DNA of 64,000 nt from Kiritimatiellia bacterium (GTDB lineage Bacteria; Verrucomicrobiota; Kiritimatiellia; CAIVKH01), in NCBI GenBank assembly GCA_027493775.1, contig JAOSKE010000004.1:124001-188000 (forward strand), given 5' to 3'. The notes under the pieces were generated by a model that searched no databases, was not told where the DNA came from, and worked only from the letters and a program-made list of their open reading frames with translations. A program made the position numbers and the translations under genes. Of the stretch, positions 18,442 through 27,909 are shown piece by piece (within the stretch, counting starts at the first letter, position 1; every line of letters starts with the position of its first letter).

Positions 18442-18488
18442 TTCCAAGGGTTGGAAGCGTGGTCGCAAATGACTTCCAAGGCTTGGAA
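18442..18488. promoter_or_regulatory. Pair of TTCCAAGGNTTGGAA palindromes
   Basis: Two 15-base palindromes, TTCCAAGGGTTGGAA at 18442-18456 and TTCCAAGGCTTGGAA at 18474-18488, start 32 bases apart, about three helical turns. They lie 207-253 bases upstream of the release-factor-like gene. Their near identity, symmetry and phasing suggest a dimeric regulator binding site, but the regulator is unknown and a mobile repeat is also possible. Confidence 0.5.
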
Positions 18489-18570
18489 AATCATCGCGAA
18501 TTTCTCCTGTGGTCCTGCGATCCCTTGGTCTTCGTAGTGCGGACTCTCACACCGAACGGGGAATGGATTT

Positions 18571-18690
18571 AGGACCGCCCTCAGCGCGGGCGGCTACAGA
18601 AGAATGAATGTCGGGCGCGAGGGTTGCTGTAGCCGCGGGCGATGACCGCGGGGTGTTGGCTGAAGGTAGGGCCCGACCGCCGGGCGGGCC
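18571..18690. repeat. REP-type palindromic element cluster, unit 1
   Basis: Three hairpins, each headed by GTAG. On the minus strand GTAG (18597-18594) leads a CCGCCC/GGGCGG hairpin extending to 18574. On the plus strand GTAG (18629-18632) leads CCGCGG-GCGATGA-CCGCGG (18633-18651), and a further GTAG (18666-18669) leads GGCCCG/CGGGCC (18670-18690). The first two face each other as an inverted pair (CTACAG...CTGTAG). The GTAG head next to a GC-rich hairpin is the hallmark of REP elements mobilised by RAYT transposases. Confidence 0.75.
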
Positions 18691-18795
18691 GGGGGTTCTT
18701 GAGAAGGCCCATCTTGCGGCGCGCCTAGCAGTCGCGCCCGACCCATACGGATAAATAATTTGGCGAGTTGGACGTTTCGACGGGGGAATGGATTT

Positions 18796-18921
18796 AGGAC
18801 CGCCCTCAGCGCGGGCGGCTACAGAGATCACGGCAAACTGAATGTTCTCAACGCTGTAGCTGCGGGCGATGACCGCGGGGTGTTGGCTTATTGCAGGTAG
18901 GGCCGGACCGCTGGGCCGGCC
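18796..18921. repeat. REP-type palindromic element cluster, unit 2
   Basis: Second copy of the same arrangement, 225 bases after unit 1: minus-strand GTAG hairpin at 18799-18822, plus-strand GTAG with CTGCGG-GCGATGA-CCGCGG at 18856-18878, and GTAG with GGCCGG/CCGGCC at 18897-18921. Substitutions in the stems keep or nearly keep the pairing. Confidence 0.75.
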
Positions 18922-19069
18922 TGAACCTTTTCGACAAATCACGACGTCACAAATTGGAATTTCCACCTCAGGTTGCAACCCCACATCCCCTGCGGCGCCC
19001 GGCGGTCGCGCCCGACCCACACGGATAAATAAATTGGCGGGTTGGACGTGTCGAAGGGGGAATGGATTT

Positions 19070-19150
19070 AGGACCGCCCTCAGCGCGGGCGGCTACAGAG
19101 GAGGGGGGATTGGATGCAAGGGGTGCTGTAGCCGCGGGCGATGACCGCAG
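19070..19150. repeat. REP-type palindromic element cluster, unit 3 (short)
   Basis: Third copy, 274 bases after unit 2: minus-strand GTAG hairpin at 19073-19096 and plus-strand GTAG hairpin at 19128-19150. The third hairpin type is missing here. The segment before it (19014-19072) repeats 18740-18798 almost exactly, so the array has grown by tandem duplication of a larger block. Confidence 0.75.
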
Positions 19151-19172
19151 AGGGGCGCACCCGATCGGGGAT

Positions 19173-20484
19173 TTAGTTTTGTTCGATGGCCTGACGCATT
19201 TCGTCCAGTGGCGGAAGTGCGTTGGGGGAGTTGGTGGCGCCGAGGGCGGTTTGGTAGTGGTCCCAGGTTAGGCGGGCGAGGTGTTGAAAGCCTTCGGCGC
19301 GGGCGGAGTCGCCATGGGTTTTCCAAAAGATGCTTTGATAGAGGGCGCCGTTGATGAGTTCGCGGGCGGTGTCGGGCGTGAGGTGTTGTTGGCGGGCGGT
19401 AAATTCGGCCTGAACGAATTTTTCGGGGTCGCTCTCGGGTGCGGCTTCCGGGTAGCGGCGGCGGAGTTCCGCAAAGAGGGCCTTATATTCGTTTATCCGG
19501 TTATACGAATATAAGGCGACGATGGCCTCGCGCATAAAGTTGGCTTGGGAGGTTTTGAAGGAGTCGTTGTCTTCGAATTGGGCGATGGCGTCGTCGTAGG
19601 CGGCGATGACGCGGGGAATGAGATCGGGATTGGGGGAGAGGATGAAGAGGTGTTGCGCGGGGTTGGTGTAGAGTTTGCCCTGGCGAAAGGCGTCGGCGAG
19701 GGATTGGAAAATCATCCGGTCGGCGGAAATCGCGTCGAAATCTTTTTTTGGCGAGGGCGCGGCTCTGCCAGGCCCAATAGATGGCGTGGGCCTGTGGCAG
19801 ACGCCAGTCAAGTGGGCCGTAGCGCTGATCAATTTCGCGCATGGCGGCGGGATCCATTTTGTATCGGTCGCGCAGGCGTTGTGCGCGCGGGTCATTTGGG
19901 TTGGCGATTAGAAAATCAAAGTCAGGAGTTGGGCCGTTCCAAAGCTCTGCCATTTCTGCGGCCCAAGCCTGTTTGTAGTACATATTCGCGCTGTCGGTGT
20001 TGCCTGCGAGTTTGTGTTGAAAGAGCCAGCCGAGTTCGTACAGCAGGCGTGCGTCGCCGGGGTTGTAGCGCAGCCCTTCATCGCGCAGCAGCGAGATGCC
20101 GCTGCTGACCCAGCGCCAACGTTCTTCGGGTTGTTTGAGCAAGACGCTGATGTTGTAAGAGAGGTTCCATGCGTGGAATGCCCAGACGTCGGTGAAGCGC
20201 GGTTCGAGTTTGGTGATCCAGTCGGCAAGTTGAACGAGTTCGAAGTAGCGGCCTTCGTCCTGGAGACGCGCGGAGCGCATCCACAGAATATCGGCGACGA
20301 TGCCCCGGAAGCCGCCGAGGGCGACGGTGGAAAAGGCGACGAGGGGCGGGGCGTTGACAAGCGGATCGGCTTGCGAAATGCCGTATTCGCGCCGCGCGTC
20401 GCGTAGCGGTTCGTTGAGGCGCGCGGCGCCGAAGAGTCCGGCGATGACGAGGAGTGGCAGAAGGATGGAGGTCGAGCGTTTCAT
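19173..20484 (-). CDS. Conserved exported protein of unknown function (one frameshift)
   Basis: About 436 residues after correction. It has an N-terminal signal or anchor (SILLPLLVIAGLFGAARL) and then an alpha-helical, TPR-like body with aromatic-rich helices (AFHAWNLSYNISVLLKQPE, ARLLYELGWLFQHKLAG). The frame breaks in a run of seven A on the coding strand (plus 19743-19749); removing one gives ALAKKDFDAISADRM and joins the halves. It is the last gene of an ABC-2 exporter operon, starting two bases after the permease stop. A role as a periplasmic or membrane-tethered partner of that transporter is inferred from position only. I do not recognise the family. Confidence 0.72.
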
Positions 20485-20485
20485 T

Positions 20486-21802
20486 TCAAATCGCGGGAAG
20501 CGCCAGCTCCCTTCTGTTCAATACGCTCGCGCCGAGGAGCGCAAGCGCGCCGCCGTAGAGCAGTAACTGCACCCCCGCAACGCGGAGAATCCACTCGTCT
20601 TCCACCAGCATGCCGGTGGCGACGGCGTCGAGGACGGGCGGCGAAGCGAGGGGTTTTAGCGCTGCGCGCAGTGCGTAAGCGGGGGCGTTGATCACGCGTT
20701 GAATCCCACGTTGCGCTGGCGCCGTGCCGGCAGACATACCTGCAAACTGAGACATCGCCATCAACGAAACGGCAATAAAGAGCGCTACGGGCGAGGAGAA
20801 GAGTGCGCCAGCAGTCACGCCGAGCGCGGTGAGGAAGCCGAGACGGAGCAAGAGCACAAGAAACGCCCGTGCGTAATTCTGCGCAAAAGAACCTGCCGGG
20901 AGTTGCAGGCGCAATCCATCGGATGGATTGAAAACGAGTGTCACGCCGTTCGGGTCTTCGTTGGTGAACGTGATGACGACCTCGTGCGCATCAGCAAGGA
21001 CGGCGGCGGGGATTTCGAGTGTCTGGTACAACTCAGGGATGTTCGTGCTTACACTTTGCCATGCAGTGGGCTGACTGGGAGTTCCAACCTGCCAACGCCC
21101 AACTGCGGCATCAATGCCAAATGCAGATGAGGAGTAGCGGAAACGGATGCGTAGCGTTTCGTCGGCGCGGATTGTACGTGGAGGAACGATGGTCCACTTG
21201 CGCTGCTGCCCTGGCGCTACCGTGGCCTCGCGCAAGAGCACTTCCTGCTGTAGTACGCGGAGGGCCGTCTCATCGTCCACGTTTTTGGGAATCTCGCCGT
21301 CGGCGCGGCGCTGATTGAGGAGTGCACGGGCTTCTTTTGAGTAGTCTTCCAGCGTGGGCATGATGGGGCGATAGACCGCGCGCCAGTCGTGGCCGGGTTC
21401 TGATTGCGCATCGAGCTGCTTGCGCGGCAGGAGGAGGGCTGTTGCGAGCGCGGCAGCAAGGAGCAGCGCGGTATTGATGGTCATCAGTCCGACCCATTTG
21501 CCCGCCCAGATTTCGGTGCGTTTCACGGGCTTGGCCGCGAGCAGTTGAATTTGTTTTTCTTCAATCTCCTGCGCGATGGAGAGTGCGCCCGCCCAGAGGC
21601 TCGTCAGCGCGAGCAACGCAAAGGCCGCGCCGAGGCTGTAGGTGATGGTGACGCGCAGTTGCCCTTCCGCTGTGCCGTCGCCTTTGACGGTGAGTGGAAG
21701 TCCGACCACGGTGATCGCGAGCAGGACGAGCAGCGAGAGCACCATCCGTGAACGAATCGCTCCGCGAATTGCAATTCCGGCGATGGCGAAAATACGAGTC
21801 AT
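20486..21802 (-). CDS. ABC-2 type transporter permease with large extracytoplasmic loop
   Basis: A 438-residue integral membrane protein. Two N-terminal helices (MVLSLLVLLAITVVGLPL, FALLALTSLWAGALSIAQEI) precede the ABC-2 cytoplasmic phrase EEKQIQLLAAKPVKRTEIWAGKW and a third helix. A hydrophilic domain of about 190 residues follows (roughly 130-320), with beta-type patterning. The protein closes with four more helices (LVLLLRLGFLTALGVTAGALF and on). It lies between the ATPase gene and the unknown exported protein, with 15- and 1-base gaps, so the genes are one operon. The substrate is unknown. Confidence 0.85.
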   Translation of the reverse strand: MTRIFAIAGIAIRGAIRSRMVLSLLVLLAITVVGLPLTVKGDGTAEGQLRVTITYSLGAAFALLALTSLWAGALSIAQEIEEKQIQLLAAKPVKRTEIWAGKWVGLMTINTALLLAAALATALLLPRKQLDAQSEPGHDWRAVYRPIMPTLEDYSKEARALLNQRRADGEIPKNVDDETALRVLQQEVLLREATVAPGQQRKWTIVPPRTIRADETLRIRFRYSSSAFGIDAAVGRWQVGTPSQPTAWQSVSTNIPELYQTLEIPAAVLADAHEVVITFTNEDPNGVTLVFNPSDGLRLQLPAGSFAQNYARAFLVLLLRLGFLTALGVTAGALFSSPVALFIAVSLMAMSQFAGMSAGTAPAQRGIQRVINAPAYALRAALKPLASPPVLDAVATGMLVEDEWILRVAGVQLLLYGGALALLGASVLNRRELALPAI

Positions 21803-21817
21803 AGCGTGCTCGATGCC

Positions 21818-22746
21818 CTAACGATCATTCTTTGTGAGAAACGGCGCAACGGTGGAGGCGACGCCGACGCCGGAGGCTTCGGTGGTTTCACGCCGCGCAC
21901 GCTCGACCACTTCGAGGAAGAATTGCTCCAAGTCTTTACGCGGGTGGTCGTGTTCCGGTTCGTCGCCGATGACTTCGCGCACGGCGTCCAATACGCGGCG
22001 GAGCGCGGCGGGATCGAGTTCCGTCGGGAGCCAGATGCGGGTACGGGCCCGGACTTCAAGTAATTCGCGCATTGGGCCGCTGGCCTGTATGCGTCCGTTG
22101 TAGAGGATCATCACGCGGTCGCAGACATCTTCAACGTCCGCGAGCAGGTGGGAGGAAAGCAGAACTGTTTTTCCGCGCTTTGCGAGTGTGAGGATGAGGT
22201 CCTTCATCTGTCGGCATCCGATGGGGTCGAGCCCGGAGGTCGGCTCGTCAAGGATGATGAGGTCGGGGTCATTGATCAGCGCCTGTGCGAGTTCCCGATT
22301 CGGCGCATCATTCCCTTTGAAAACTCGCCGACGGTGCGACGGCGCGCGTGAGAAAGGCCGATCATTTCGAGAAGCTGTTGGATGCGCGTCTCGCGGACGG
22401 TGGGGCTGAGGTCGAACAGTTTGCCGTAAAAATTGAGCGTTTCTTCCGCTGTTAAATAAGGATAGAGGTAGGACTCCTCCGGCAGATATCCGACGCGCGA
22501 CTTGGTTTTCACATCGCGAGGGTCGTGGCCGAGCACGGTGAGCGTGCCGTTGGTGGGGTGGAGCAGGCCGAGGATCATTTTGATCGTCGTGCTCTTGCCG
22601 GAGCCGTTCGGGCCGAGAAGGCCGAAGACCTCGCCACGTTGGACGTCTAGCGATACGTCTTGCACCGCGGCAACTTTGGGCCGTCGCCAAAAATCACGGA
22701 AGTGTTTGGTGAGGTGTTTCGCGCGGATGATGGTGTTGTCTATCAT
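21818..22746 (-). CDS. ABC transporter ATP-binding protein (one frameshift)
   Basis: Nucleotide-binding subunit of the exporter, about 309 residues. It starts MIDNTIIRAKHLTKHFRDFW at ATG 22746. Walker A is GPNGSGKSTT, the signature-like region is FSKGMMRRIG, Walker B is DLIILDEPTSGLD, and the switch histidine is in LLSSHLLADVEDV. The N-terminal frame ends near 22276, while the rest continues in another frame from LAQALINDP. The break is at about 22291-22297 (after ATCGGG on the coding strand) and needs one added or two removed bases. A regulatory tail of about 90 residues follows the core. Upstream lies the first permease, 41 bases away. Confidence 0.88.
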
Positions 22747-22787
22747 GGTCAAAAATGATTTTGGTTGGTTCTCATTCGGAGCGTGGC

Positions 22788-23741
22788 CTATCTCAACTCC
22801 ATTCGTCGAAATGCGAAGATGCCGGCAGCGAGGGTTGCGAGTAGATAGCAGGCGGTGTATGCGGCGACATTGGCGACATAGCCCCAAGGGATGCCGTTTC
22901 CGGTGAGCGCGTCCACCGCCCAGTAGTGTTGAAAGTTTGGGGTGATTCCGTCGAGAAGCGCGAAAAATTTGCTCGTCGCTGCGTTTCGCCCGAATAGATA
23001 GTCCGCCATTAGTCCGAGCATGAAAACAACGCTGCTGACGACGAGCGCGGGGACGGTGTCGAGGCGTGTTGCCAGCATCAGGGCAAGGCTGGTGAGCAAC
23101 ACCGTCGCCAGCGCGAGCAGGGCGCCTGCGGGGATGATCTCGAACGGCAGCGCCGCGCCCCATGCGCCTTCCTCGTGCATGAAGCCGGATAGCGCTACCG
23201 CGAGTGGGATGAACAGGAGCAGCCCGCCGAATGCGCGGGAGGCGAATGGGCGGTGAAGCCGGTAGTTTTGCAGTCCGCCGAGTACGAATGCCGCCGCGAT
23301 GGCGATGAGCAGCGGGCCGGACCCCCACCAGTCGTAGAAAAATGCGATGCGCGCGGTGCGGGTGGCGAGCAGATTTGCAGCGGTCATTAGAAACGAAAAG
23401 GCCAGCATCACTGCGGCAAGTCCGACGAATTTTCCGATGAAGAAAAGCGAGCGCGGCACGGGTTTGCTCAAAACTGCGGCGGCGGTGCCGGTGCGCAGTT
23501 CGGCGCGCAGCGCGGTACACGCCATCACCACGCCGAGGACAAGTCCGATCACGAACTGCAACGCGAGCGCACTGTCGCGCACCAGTCGCGCCGAATCACC
23601 GAGCGTATGGGTGAAGAGCACCGGCATGAGCGCAACGAATGCCAGCGCCGAGGTGGTCAGCAGAATCACAACCGGCTGCCGCACCGCCTCCAGGGCTGTC
23701 AGCCCAGCGAGCGTATTGAGTTGTCGAAGAAGGAGGCGCAT
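22788..23741 (-). CDS. ABC-2 type transporter permease
   Basis: A 317-residue polytopic protein and the first gene of the operon. It has about seven hydrophobic helices, beginning with [20 protein letters not shown] and [19 protein letters not shown]. The ABC-2 type coupling segment [20 protein letters not shown] sits between helices 2 and 3, matching the QLLAAKPVKRTE segment of the second permease. Two different permeases plus one ATPase suggest a heterodimeric exporter. It is divergent from lpxK, with about 155 bases between starts, where both promoters should lie. No substrate can be named; location next to LPS genes hints at envelope material but is weak. Confidence 0.85.
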   Translation of the reverse strand: MRLLLRQLNTLAGLTALEAVRQPVVILLTTSALAFVALMPVLFTHTLGDSARLVRDSALALQFVIGLVLGVVMACTALRAELRTGTAAAVLSKPVPRSLFFIGKFVGLAAVMLAFSFLMTAANLLATRTARIAFFYDWWGSGPLLIAIAAAFVLGGLQNYRLHRPFASRAFGGLLLFIPLAVALSGFMHEEGAWGAALPFEIIPAGALLALATVLLTSLALMLATRLDTVPALVVSSVVFMLGLMADYLFGRNAATSKFFALLDGITPNFQHYWAVDALTGNGIPWGYVANVAAYTACYLLATLAAGIFAFRRMELR

Positions 23742-23896
23742 CGGGTAGAACTATACGACAACGGGTGTCCGCGTGCGACTCAGAATCATTCTTTCGATTG
23801 TGTCGAGCCGTTGCCTTGACGCCGTATGTATGGGAATGGCAGCATCGCCTTTCGGATTGGGGTCGGGCCGGGCTGCCCGCCGCTCCGGATGGACCC

Positions 23897-25063
23897 ATGA
23901 AAGCGCGCAAATTTTTGGAAGGAGCAGAGGCGTATATCCTCAGCGTGATTGAAGATCGCCGCCACGGCTGGTGGGCGGTGCTGGTGCGTTCTCTACTTAT
24001 TGCCCTGTCCTTATTGTTCCGTGGCGCGGTTGCGATCCGCTTGTGGTTGTATTCCATCGGCATTTCCAAGCCGTACGAGCTGGGGTGCCAGGTGATTAGC
24101 ATCGGCAACCTGACGGTGGGCGGCACCGGAAAGACGCCGATTGTCGAGGTCTTTGCCCGCACCCTCCAGCAGAGCGGTCGCAAGGTCGCGATCCTCAGCC
24201 GAGGCTATCGCAAAGTCGAAGACCCGTTGTGGCGTCGTTTTTGGCGATGGATGACCTCGGATGTCCAGGAATACGAGCCGCGCGTCGTGTCCGATGGCGA
24301 ACGGCTGCTGCTGGATTCCTCGCTCGGAGGCGATGAGCCGTTTATGCTGGCGCAAAATCTTCCCAAGGTGGCGGTGTTGGTGGATGCCAACCGCGTCAAT
24401 TCCGGAAAATATGCCGTACAAAAACTTGGCTGCGACACATTGATCCTCGACGATGGGTTTCAGAATTTTCATCTGAAGCACCGTGTGGACATTGTGCTGG
24501 TGGATCGTACGAACCCGTTCGGCAATCGCCGCCTGCTCCCGCGCGGTATTCTGCGCGAGCCGATTCGCAATCTGAAGCGAGCAGACTTTATTTTTATTAC
24601 AAAATCGAATGGCGACGGCGCGGTGGAATTGAAGCAGACCCTGCGCAAATACAATCCGCATGCGGAAGTCTCCGAATGTCGCCACTCGGCAAAGTATTTG
24701 CAGGATGTGTTCACAAAGGAAAAAGCGCCGCTGGAGTTCATCAAAGGGCTTCCCGTCGCTGCGATTTCGGGCATTGCGTCGCCGAAAGGCTTTGAGGATG
24801 AGCTGATTCGCCTCGGCGCGAAGGTGATGTACCACAAGCGCTATGCCGACCACCACCGCTACACCCAGCAGGAAATTATTAACGTCATTAATAAGGGAAT
24901 CCATCGCGGCGCGAAAATTGTGGTGACGACGGAAAAGGACGCGGTTCGTTTTCCGATGTTGGAGCGTCGGGATTTGCCGATATTCTTTCTTCGGGTCGAA
25001 ATCGAAATGTTGACCGGGGCTGATGAATTCCGTGCCTGGATTAATCGAATCTGTTTCAAATAG
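23897..25063 (+). CDS. lpxK: Tetraacyldisaccharide 4'-kinase
   Basis: Phosphorylates the 4' position of the lipid A disaccharide at the inner membrane, late in lipid A synthesis. ATG 23897 ([20 protein letters not shown]) gives 388 residues; the longer frame to 23765 has no support. A membrane-binding N-terminal helix ([20 protein letters not shown]) is followed by the P-loop [15 protein letters not shown] at residues 67-81, then the family motifs [12 protein letters not shown]-like GGDEPFMLA, and [21 protein letters not shown] split across strands. It begins an LPS gene cluster, and waaF starts 41 bases before its stop. Its presence shows an LPS-producing outer membrane. Confidence 0.94.
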   Translation: MKARKFLEGAEAYILSVIEDRRHGWWAVLVRSLLIALSLLFRGAVAIRLWLYSIGISKPYELGCQVISIGNLTVGGTGKTPIVEVFARTLQQSGRKVAILSRGYRKVEDPLWRRFWRWMTSDVQEYEPRVVSDGERLLLDSSLGGDEPFMLAQNLPKVAVLVDANRVNSGKYAVQKLGCDTLILDDGFQNFHLKHRVDIVLVDRTNPFGNRRLLPRGILREPIRNLKRADFIFITKSNGDGAVELKQTLRKYNPHAEVSECRHSAKYLQDVFTKEKAPLEFIKGLPVAAISGIASPKGFEDELIRLGAKVMYHKRYADHHRYTQQEIINVINKGIHRGAKIVVTTEKDAVRFPMLERRDLPIFFLRVEIEMLTGADEFRAWINRICFK

Positions 25064-26051
25064 CGACCGTGTCCTCGTGGTCGGCGTTAACTGGATCGGA
25101 GATGCCCTGATGGGCATGCCGGCCTTGCAGGCGTGGCGTCGCGCAAATCCGAACACGCGCCTGACCATGCTCGTGAAGGCATCGCTCGAACCACTCTGGC
25201 GAATGCATGACGTTCCGAACGATGTACGCATTTACGACGACTCGTGGGCCTCCATGCGCACTGCCGCGAAGGAATTGCGCCGGGAGCAGCATACGCGCGC
25301 GATTATTTTTCCGAATTCCTTTCGCTCCGCGCTGATTCCAGTTATGGCGGGCATCCCCGAGCGCATCGGGCGTCGCGGCCAGTTGCGCACGGCGCTGTTG
25401 AATCGCCCGCTGCCTTCCGGCAGCGCCACCCGACGTCATCAGTCGCTCGAATATTATGAGTTGCTTGGAGCGCCTCCTCCACCAGCGGATGAGCCGGAAT
25501 TTGCGCGGTTGGTAGTGCCGTGCGACGTTCACGATACAGCGGAAAGGCTGATGCGTAGTGTGCGAATTCCGTTACTCGGTGTGATGCCCGGTGCGGCGCG
25601 TGGTCCGGCAAAACGCTGGCCGGTCGCGCATTTTGCCGCAGTGGCCAAAAAATGGGTCACGGAGACGCGCGGTTCCGTTGTTGTGATGGGCGCGGGCGCG
25701 GATGCGTCTGCAGGCGATGCGATTGTTGCCGAAGCAGGAAGCGGAGTGAATCTCGCGGGGAAGACCTCGATGGTCGAATGGACCGCCTGTGTGAGCGCGT
25801 GCGATATGGTGGTTTGCAATGACAGCGGAGGAATGCATCTCGCTGCGGCGTTGCGTCGTCCGCTCGTTGCAATTTTTGGCGCGACAGACCCACGTGTCAC
25901 CGGTCCGCTGGGCACAAACATTTGCGTCGTTCAGGACGATGGAGAGCATGATCGAGAGATCGGGCATTCGGACGCGGACGCGGAAAAAAGACTCGCGGCT
26001 ATTTCACCAGACCGCGTATATGGAGAAATGATACACTTGCTCAGCCCATGA
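25023..26051 (+). CDS. waaF: LPS heptosyltransferase-like, glycosyltransferase family 9
   Basis: GT-B enzyme of the WaaC/WaaF/RfaQ family that adds heptose to the LPS inner core from ADP-heptose. The N-terminal domain starts RVLVVGVNWIGDALMGMPAL, the standard family opening (NWIGD), and the C-terminal domain has LLGVMPGAARGPAKRWP and the nucleotide-binding VCNDSGGMHLAAALRRPLVAIFG. At 342 residues it is normal in length. ATG 25023 overlaps lpxK by 41 bases, and its stop shares ATGA with the next glycosyltransferase, so the genes are co-translated. Heptosyltransferase II is the best fit; the exact acceptor is not certain. Confidence 0.88.
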   Translation: MNSVPGLIESVSNSDRVLVVGVNWIGDALMGMPALQAWRRANPNTRLTMLVKASLEPLWRMHDVPNDVRIYDDSWASMRTAAKELRREQHTRAIIFPNSFRSALIPVMAGIPERIGRRGQLRTALLNRPLPSGSATRRHQSLEYYELLGAPPPPADEPEFARLVVPCDVHDTAERLMRSVRIPLLGVMPGAARGPAKRWPVAHFAAVAKKWVTETRGSVVVMGAGADASAGDAIVAEAGSGVNLAGKTSMVEWTACVSACDMVVCNDSGGMHLAAALRRPLVAIFGATDPRVTGPLGTNICVVQDDGEHDREIGHSDADAEKRLAAISPDRVYGEMIHLLSP

Positions 26052-26836
26052 ACGATCATCCCAAAATTTCCGCCTGTATCACCACACTTAACGAAGAGAC
26101 CAACATCCGGCGCTGTATCGAAAGTGTGCGCTGGTGCGATGAGATTGTTGTCGTGGACAGCTTTAGTTCGGATCGGACAGTCGCGATTTGCAAGGAATAT
26201 ACCGAGCGGGTTTATCAATACGCCTGGCGTGGCTATATCGGGCAGAAGAACCTCATTCGTGAACTCGCGACGCATGAATGGATATTGTTTATTGATGCGG
26301 ACGAAGAAATTTCGCCCAAGCTGCGGCAGGAAATCCAAGCCGAGCTTGCGGCGAATGCTGGCGATATCGTCGGCTACCGTTTTCCGCGCATGGTGAACTA
26401 TCTCGGTCGCTGGATCCGACACGGCGAGTGGTATCCAGACATTAAGCTGCGCCTCTTCCTCAAGGAGCGCGGATATAGCGGAGGAACCGAGCCTCATGAT
26501 CAGGTGATCATTTCCGGTAACGTGAAAACGCTGCGCGGAAAACTCTATCACTATACGTACGACAATATCCGCGATCACCTGGAAACGATGAACCGATTTT
26601 CAAGCATCACTGCGCAGGAAAAATTCCGATCCAACTCAAGGTTTCGTTGGGTAGATTTTCTTTTTCGTCCGCCATTCCGATTTTTTAAAGCCTTCATTAT
26701 GCGAGGGGGATTTCTGGATGGCCGTCGCGGCTTTTTAATTGCGCTGATCAGTGCATTTGGCGTCTGTATGAAGTATGCGAAACTCTGGGAGATGGAGAAC
26801 GAAAAGGCTCGGGGCGCCGCAGAGCCGCCCAGTTGA
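26048..26836 (+). CDS. Family-2 glycosyltransferase, LPS core type (WaaE/KdtX-like)
   Basis: A 262-residue GT-A enzyme resembling LPS core beta-glucosyltransferases. The N-terminus is KISACITTLNEETNIRRC, then EIVVVDSFSSDRT, the catalytic DxD region WILFIDADEEISPKL, and the family-typical RLFLKERGYSGGTEPHDQV. A C-terminal hydrophobic/basic part (FRPPFRFFKAFIMRGGF) likely docks to the membrane. It starts within the waaF stop (ATGA) and is followed after eight bases by a GT4-type gene, inside the LPS operon. Sugar specificity cannot be read from the sequence. Confidence 0.87.
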   Translation: MNDHPKISACITTLNEETNIRRCIESVRWCDEIVVVDSFSSDRTVAICKEYTERVYQYAWRGYIGQKNLIRELATHEWILFIDADEEISPKLRQEIQAELAANAGDIVGYRFPRMVNYLGRWIRHGEWYPDIKLRLFLKERGYSGGTEPHDQVIISGNVKTLRGKLYHYTYDNIRDHLETMNRFSSITAQEKFRSNSRFRWVDFLFRPPFRFFKAFIMRGGFLDGRRGFLIALISAFGVCMKYAKLWEMENEKARGAAEPPS

Positions 26837-26843
26837 GAAGGCT

Positions 26844-27909
26844 ATGAACGATTCAACGCGTTCCATCCTTTTTCTTGAGAAAGTATTTTTGCGCCCGCCT
26901 TCGCTCCCCTTGCGTGGTGTGGAGCTGTTCAATTTTCGACTTATCGAAGACTTCCTGAAATTGGGCTTCACCATCTCCCTCCCCGCACATACGGAATGGA
27001 AGGGCGAGATAGAAGCGCGCGAATTCGGGGGCCGACTGACGCCGGTTTGGACCAGTGCCGGTGAGTTGGCAGGCGCACCGGACTTGCCTCGCATTTTGCT
27101 CGGGATTCGATGACCTTTTTGTTTCTCGCGAATGTCGGGAATGGGTTGATTCCGTTTTTACAGCTTCTCCGCTGGCGTCGCGTCGCGCGCAAACTCGTTT
27201 TACTCGCGCACCGCGAGGCGTCTCCGCGCTTTGTGCGCGCGTTGCGCCGTTGGACCGCGTCCGTGGTCTGTGTGAACGAAAAAATTGCCGAGCCGTTTCG
27301 TGAAGCGGGCTATCCGCAGGTCGCCGTGGATTACGGGATCATGGATGGCGACCGATTTTTTCCGGCAGAGAAACACGAATCGGAACGCGTCCGCTTTGTT
27401 GTTCTCGGCGCACTCGACAATGCGTGGAAGGGCGGAGACACCGCGATTGAGGCGTTTCGGTGCCTGCCCGACGCCCTCGCCGCGCGCTGTGAACTCCATC
27501 TCGCATCCTACATGCGGCCGCCATCCGATCTCCCCGCCAATGTGATCGCGCATCCGTGGATGCCGCTTGGCGAGATTCCGGAATTTCTTCGCGGCATGGA
27601 TGTCATGCTCTGTCCATCGCGCGATGAGGTGGTGATGCGCGAGACGTTTTCGCAGGCGATTGTTCAGGGATGCTCACCGGCCTTCCCATCCTCGCCAGCG
27701 AACTCCAGATTTTTGTAGAAAAACTGGATGCGGGCGGCGGTCGCATTGTTCGCAAGCCGGAGGAATGGCTGGCTCAGATGGCCGCGCTGGCGTCTGATTC
27801 CGCATTGCGGGCGCGGCTGGGCGCGGAGGGCCGCGTTACTGCGCTTTCCCGATACTGTTGGGACACAGCGCGTTTTGTGGCGCGGCACATGGACACTGCG
27901 AGCGCATGA
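26844..27909 (+). CDS. Family-4 glycosyltransferase, split by two frameshifts
   Basis: A GT-B glycosyltransferase read in three frames. Part 1 (from ATG 26844, MNDSTRSILFLEKVFLRP) ends at TGA 27113. Part 2 (from 27110, TFLFLANVGNGLIPFLQLL) carries the rest of the acceptor domain and the first part of the donor domain (FVVLGALDNAWKGGDTAIEAF, DVMLCPSRDEVVMRETFSQA). Part 3 (MLTGLPILASELQIFVEKL) has the last donor-domain helices. The second break is a missing G in GGG 27667-27669, which would give IVQGMLTGLP. The first lies near 27105-27112, where an ATGA overlap also allows two separate coupled ORFs. Probably an LPS core enzyme, since both neighbours are. Confidence 0.75.

Larger units (their letters stand above)
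18236..19172. other. Gene-free region with palindromes and REP array
   Basis: About 940 bases without a credible gene. The left part (18236-18560) holds only the two TTCCAA palindromes. The right part (18571-19150) is the REP array. Inverted GC-rich sequences such as TGCGGCG...GTCGCGCCCGACCC (about 18713-18745 and 18991-19020) are further parts of the mosaic. Confidence 0.7.

Noticed and set aside
18571-19150. CRISPR array
   Set aside because: Repeats are 225-274 bases apart, palindromic mosaics rather than short direct repeats with uniform spacers; no cas genes.
24011-25231. Antisense ORF (406 codons) opposite lpxK and waaF
   Set aside because: It spans two well-supported coupled genes and has no motif or start signal.
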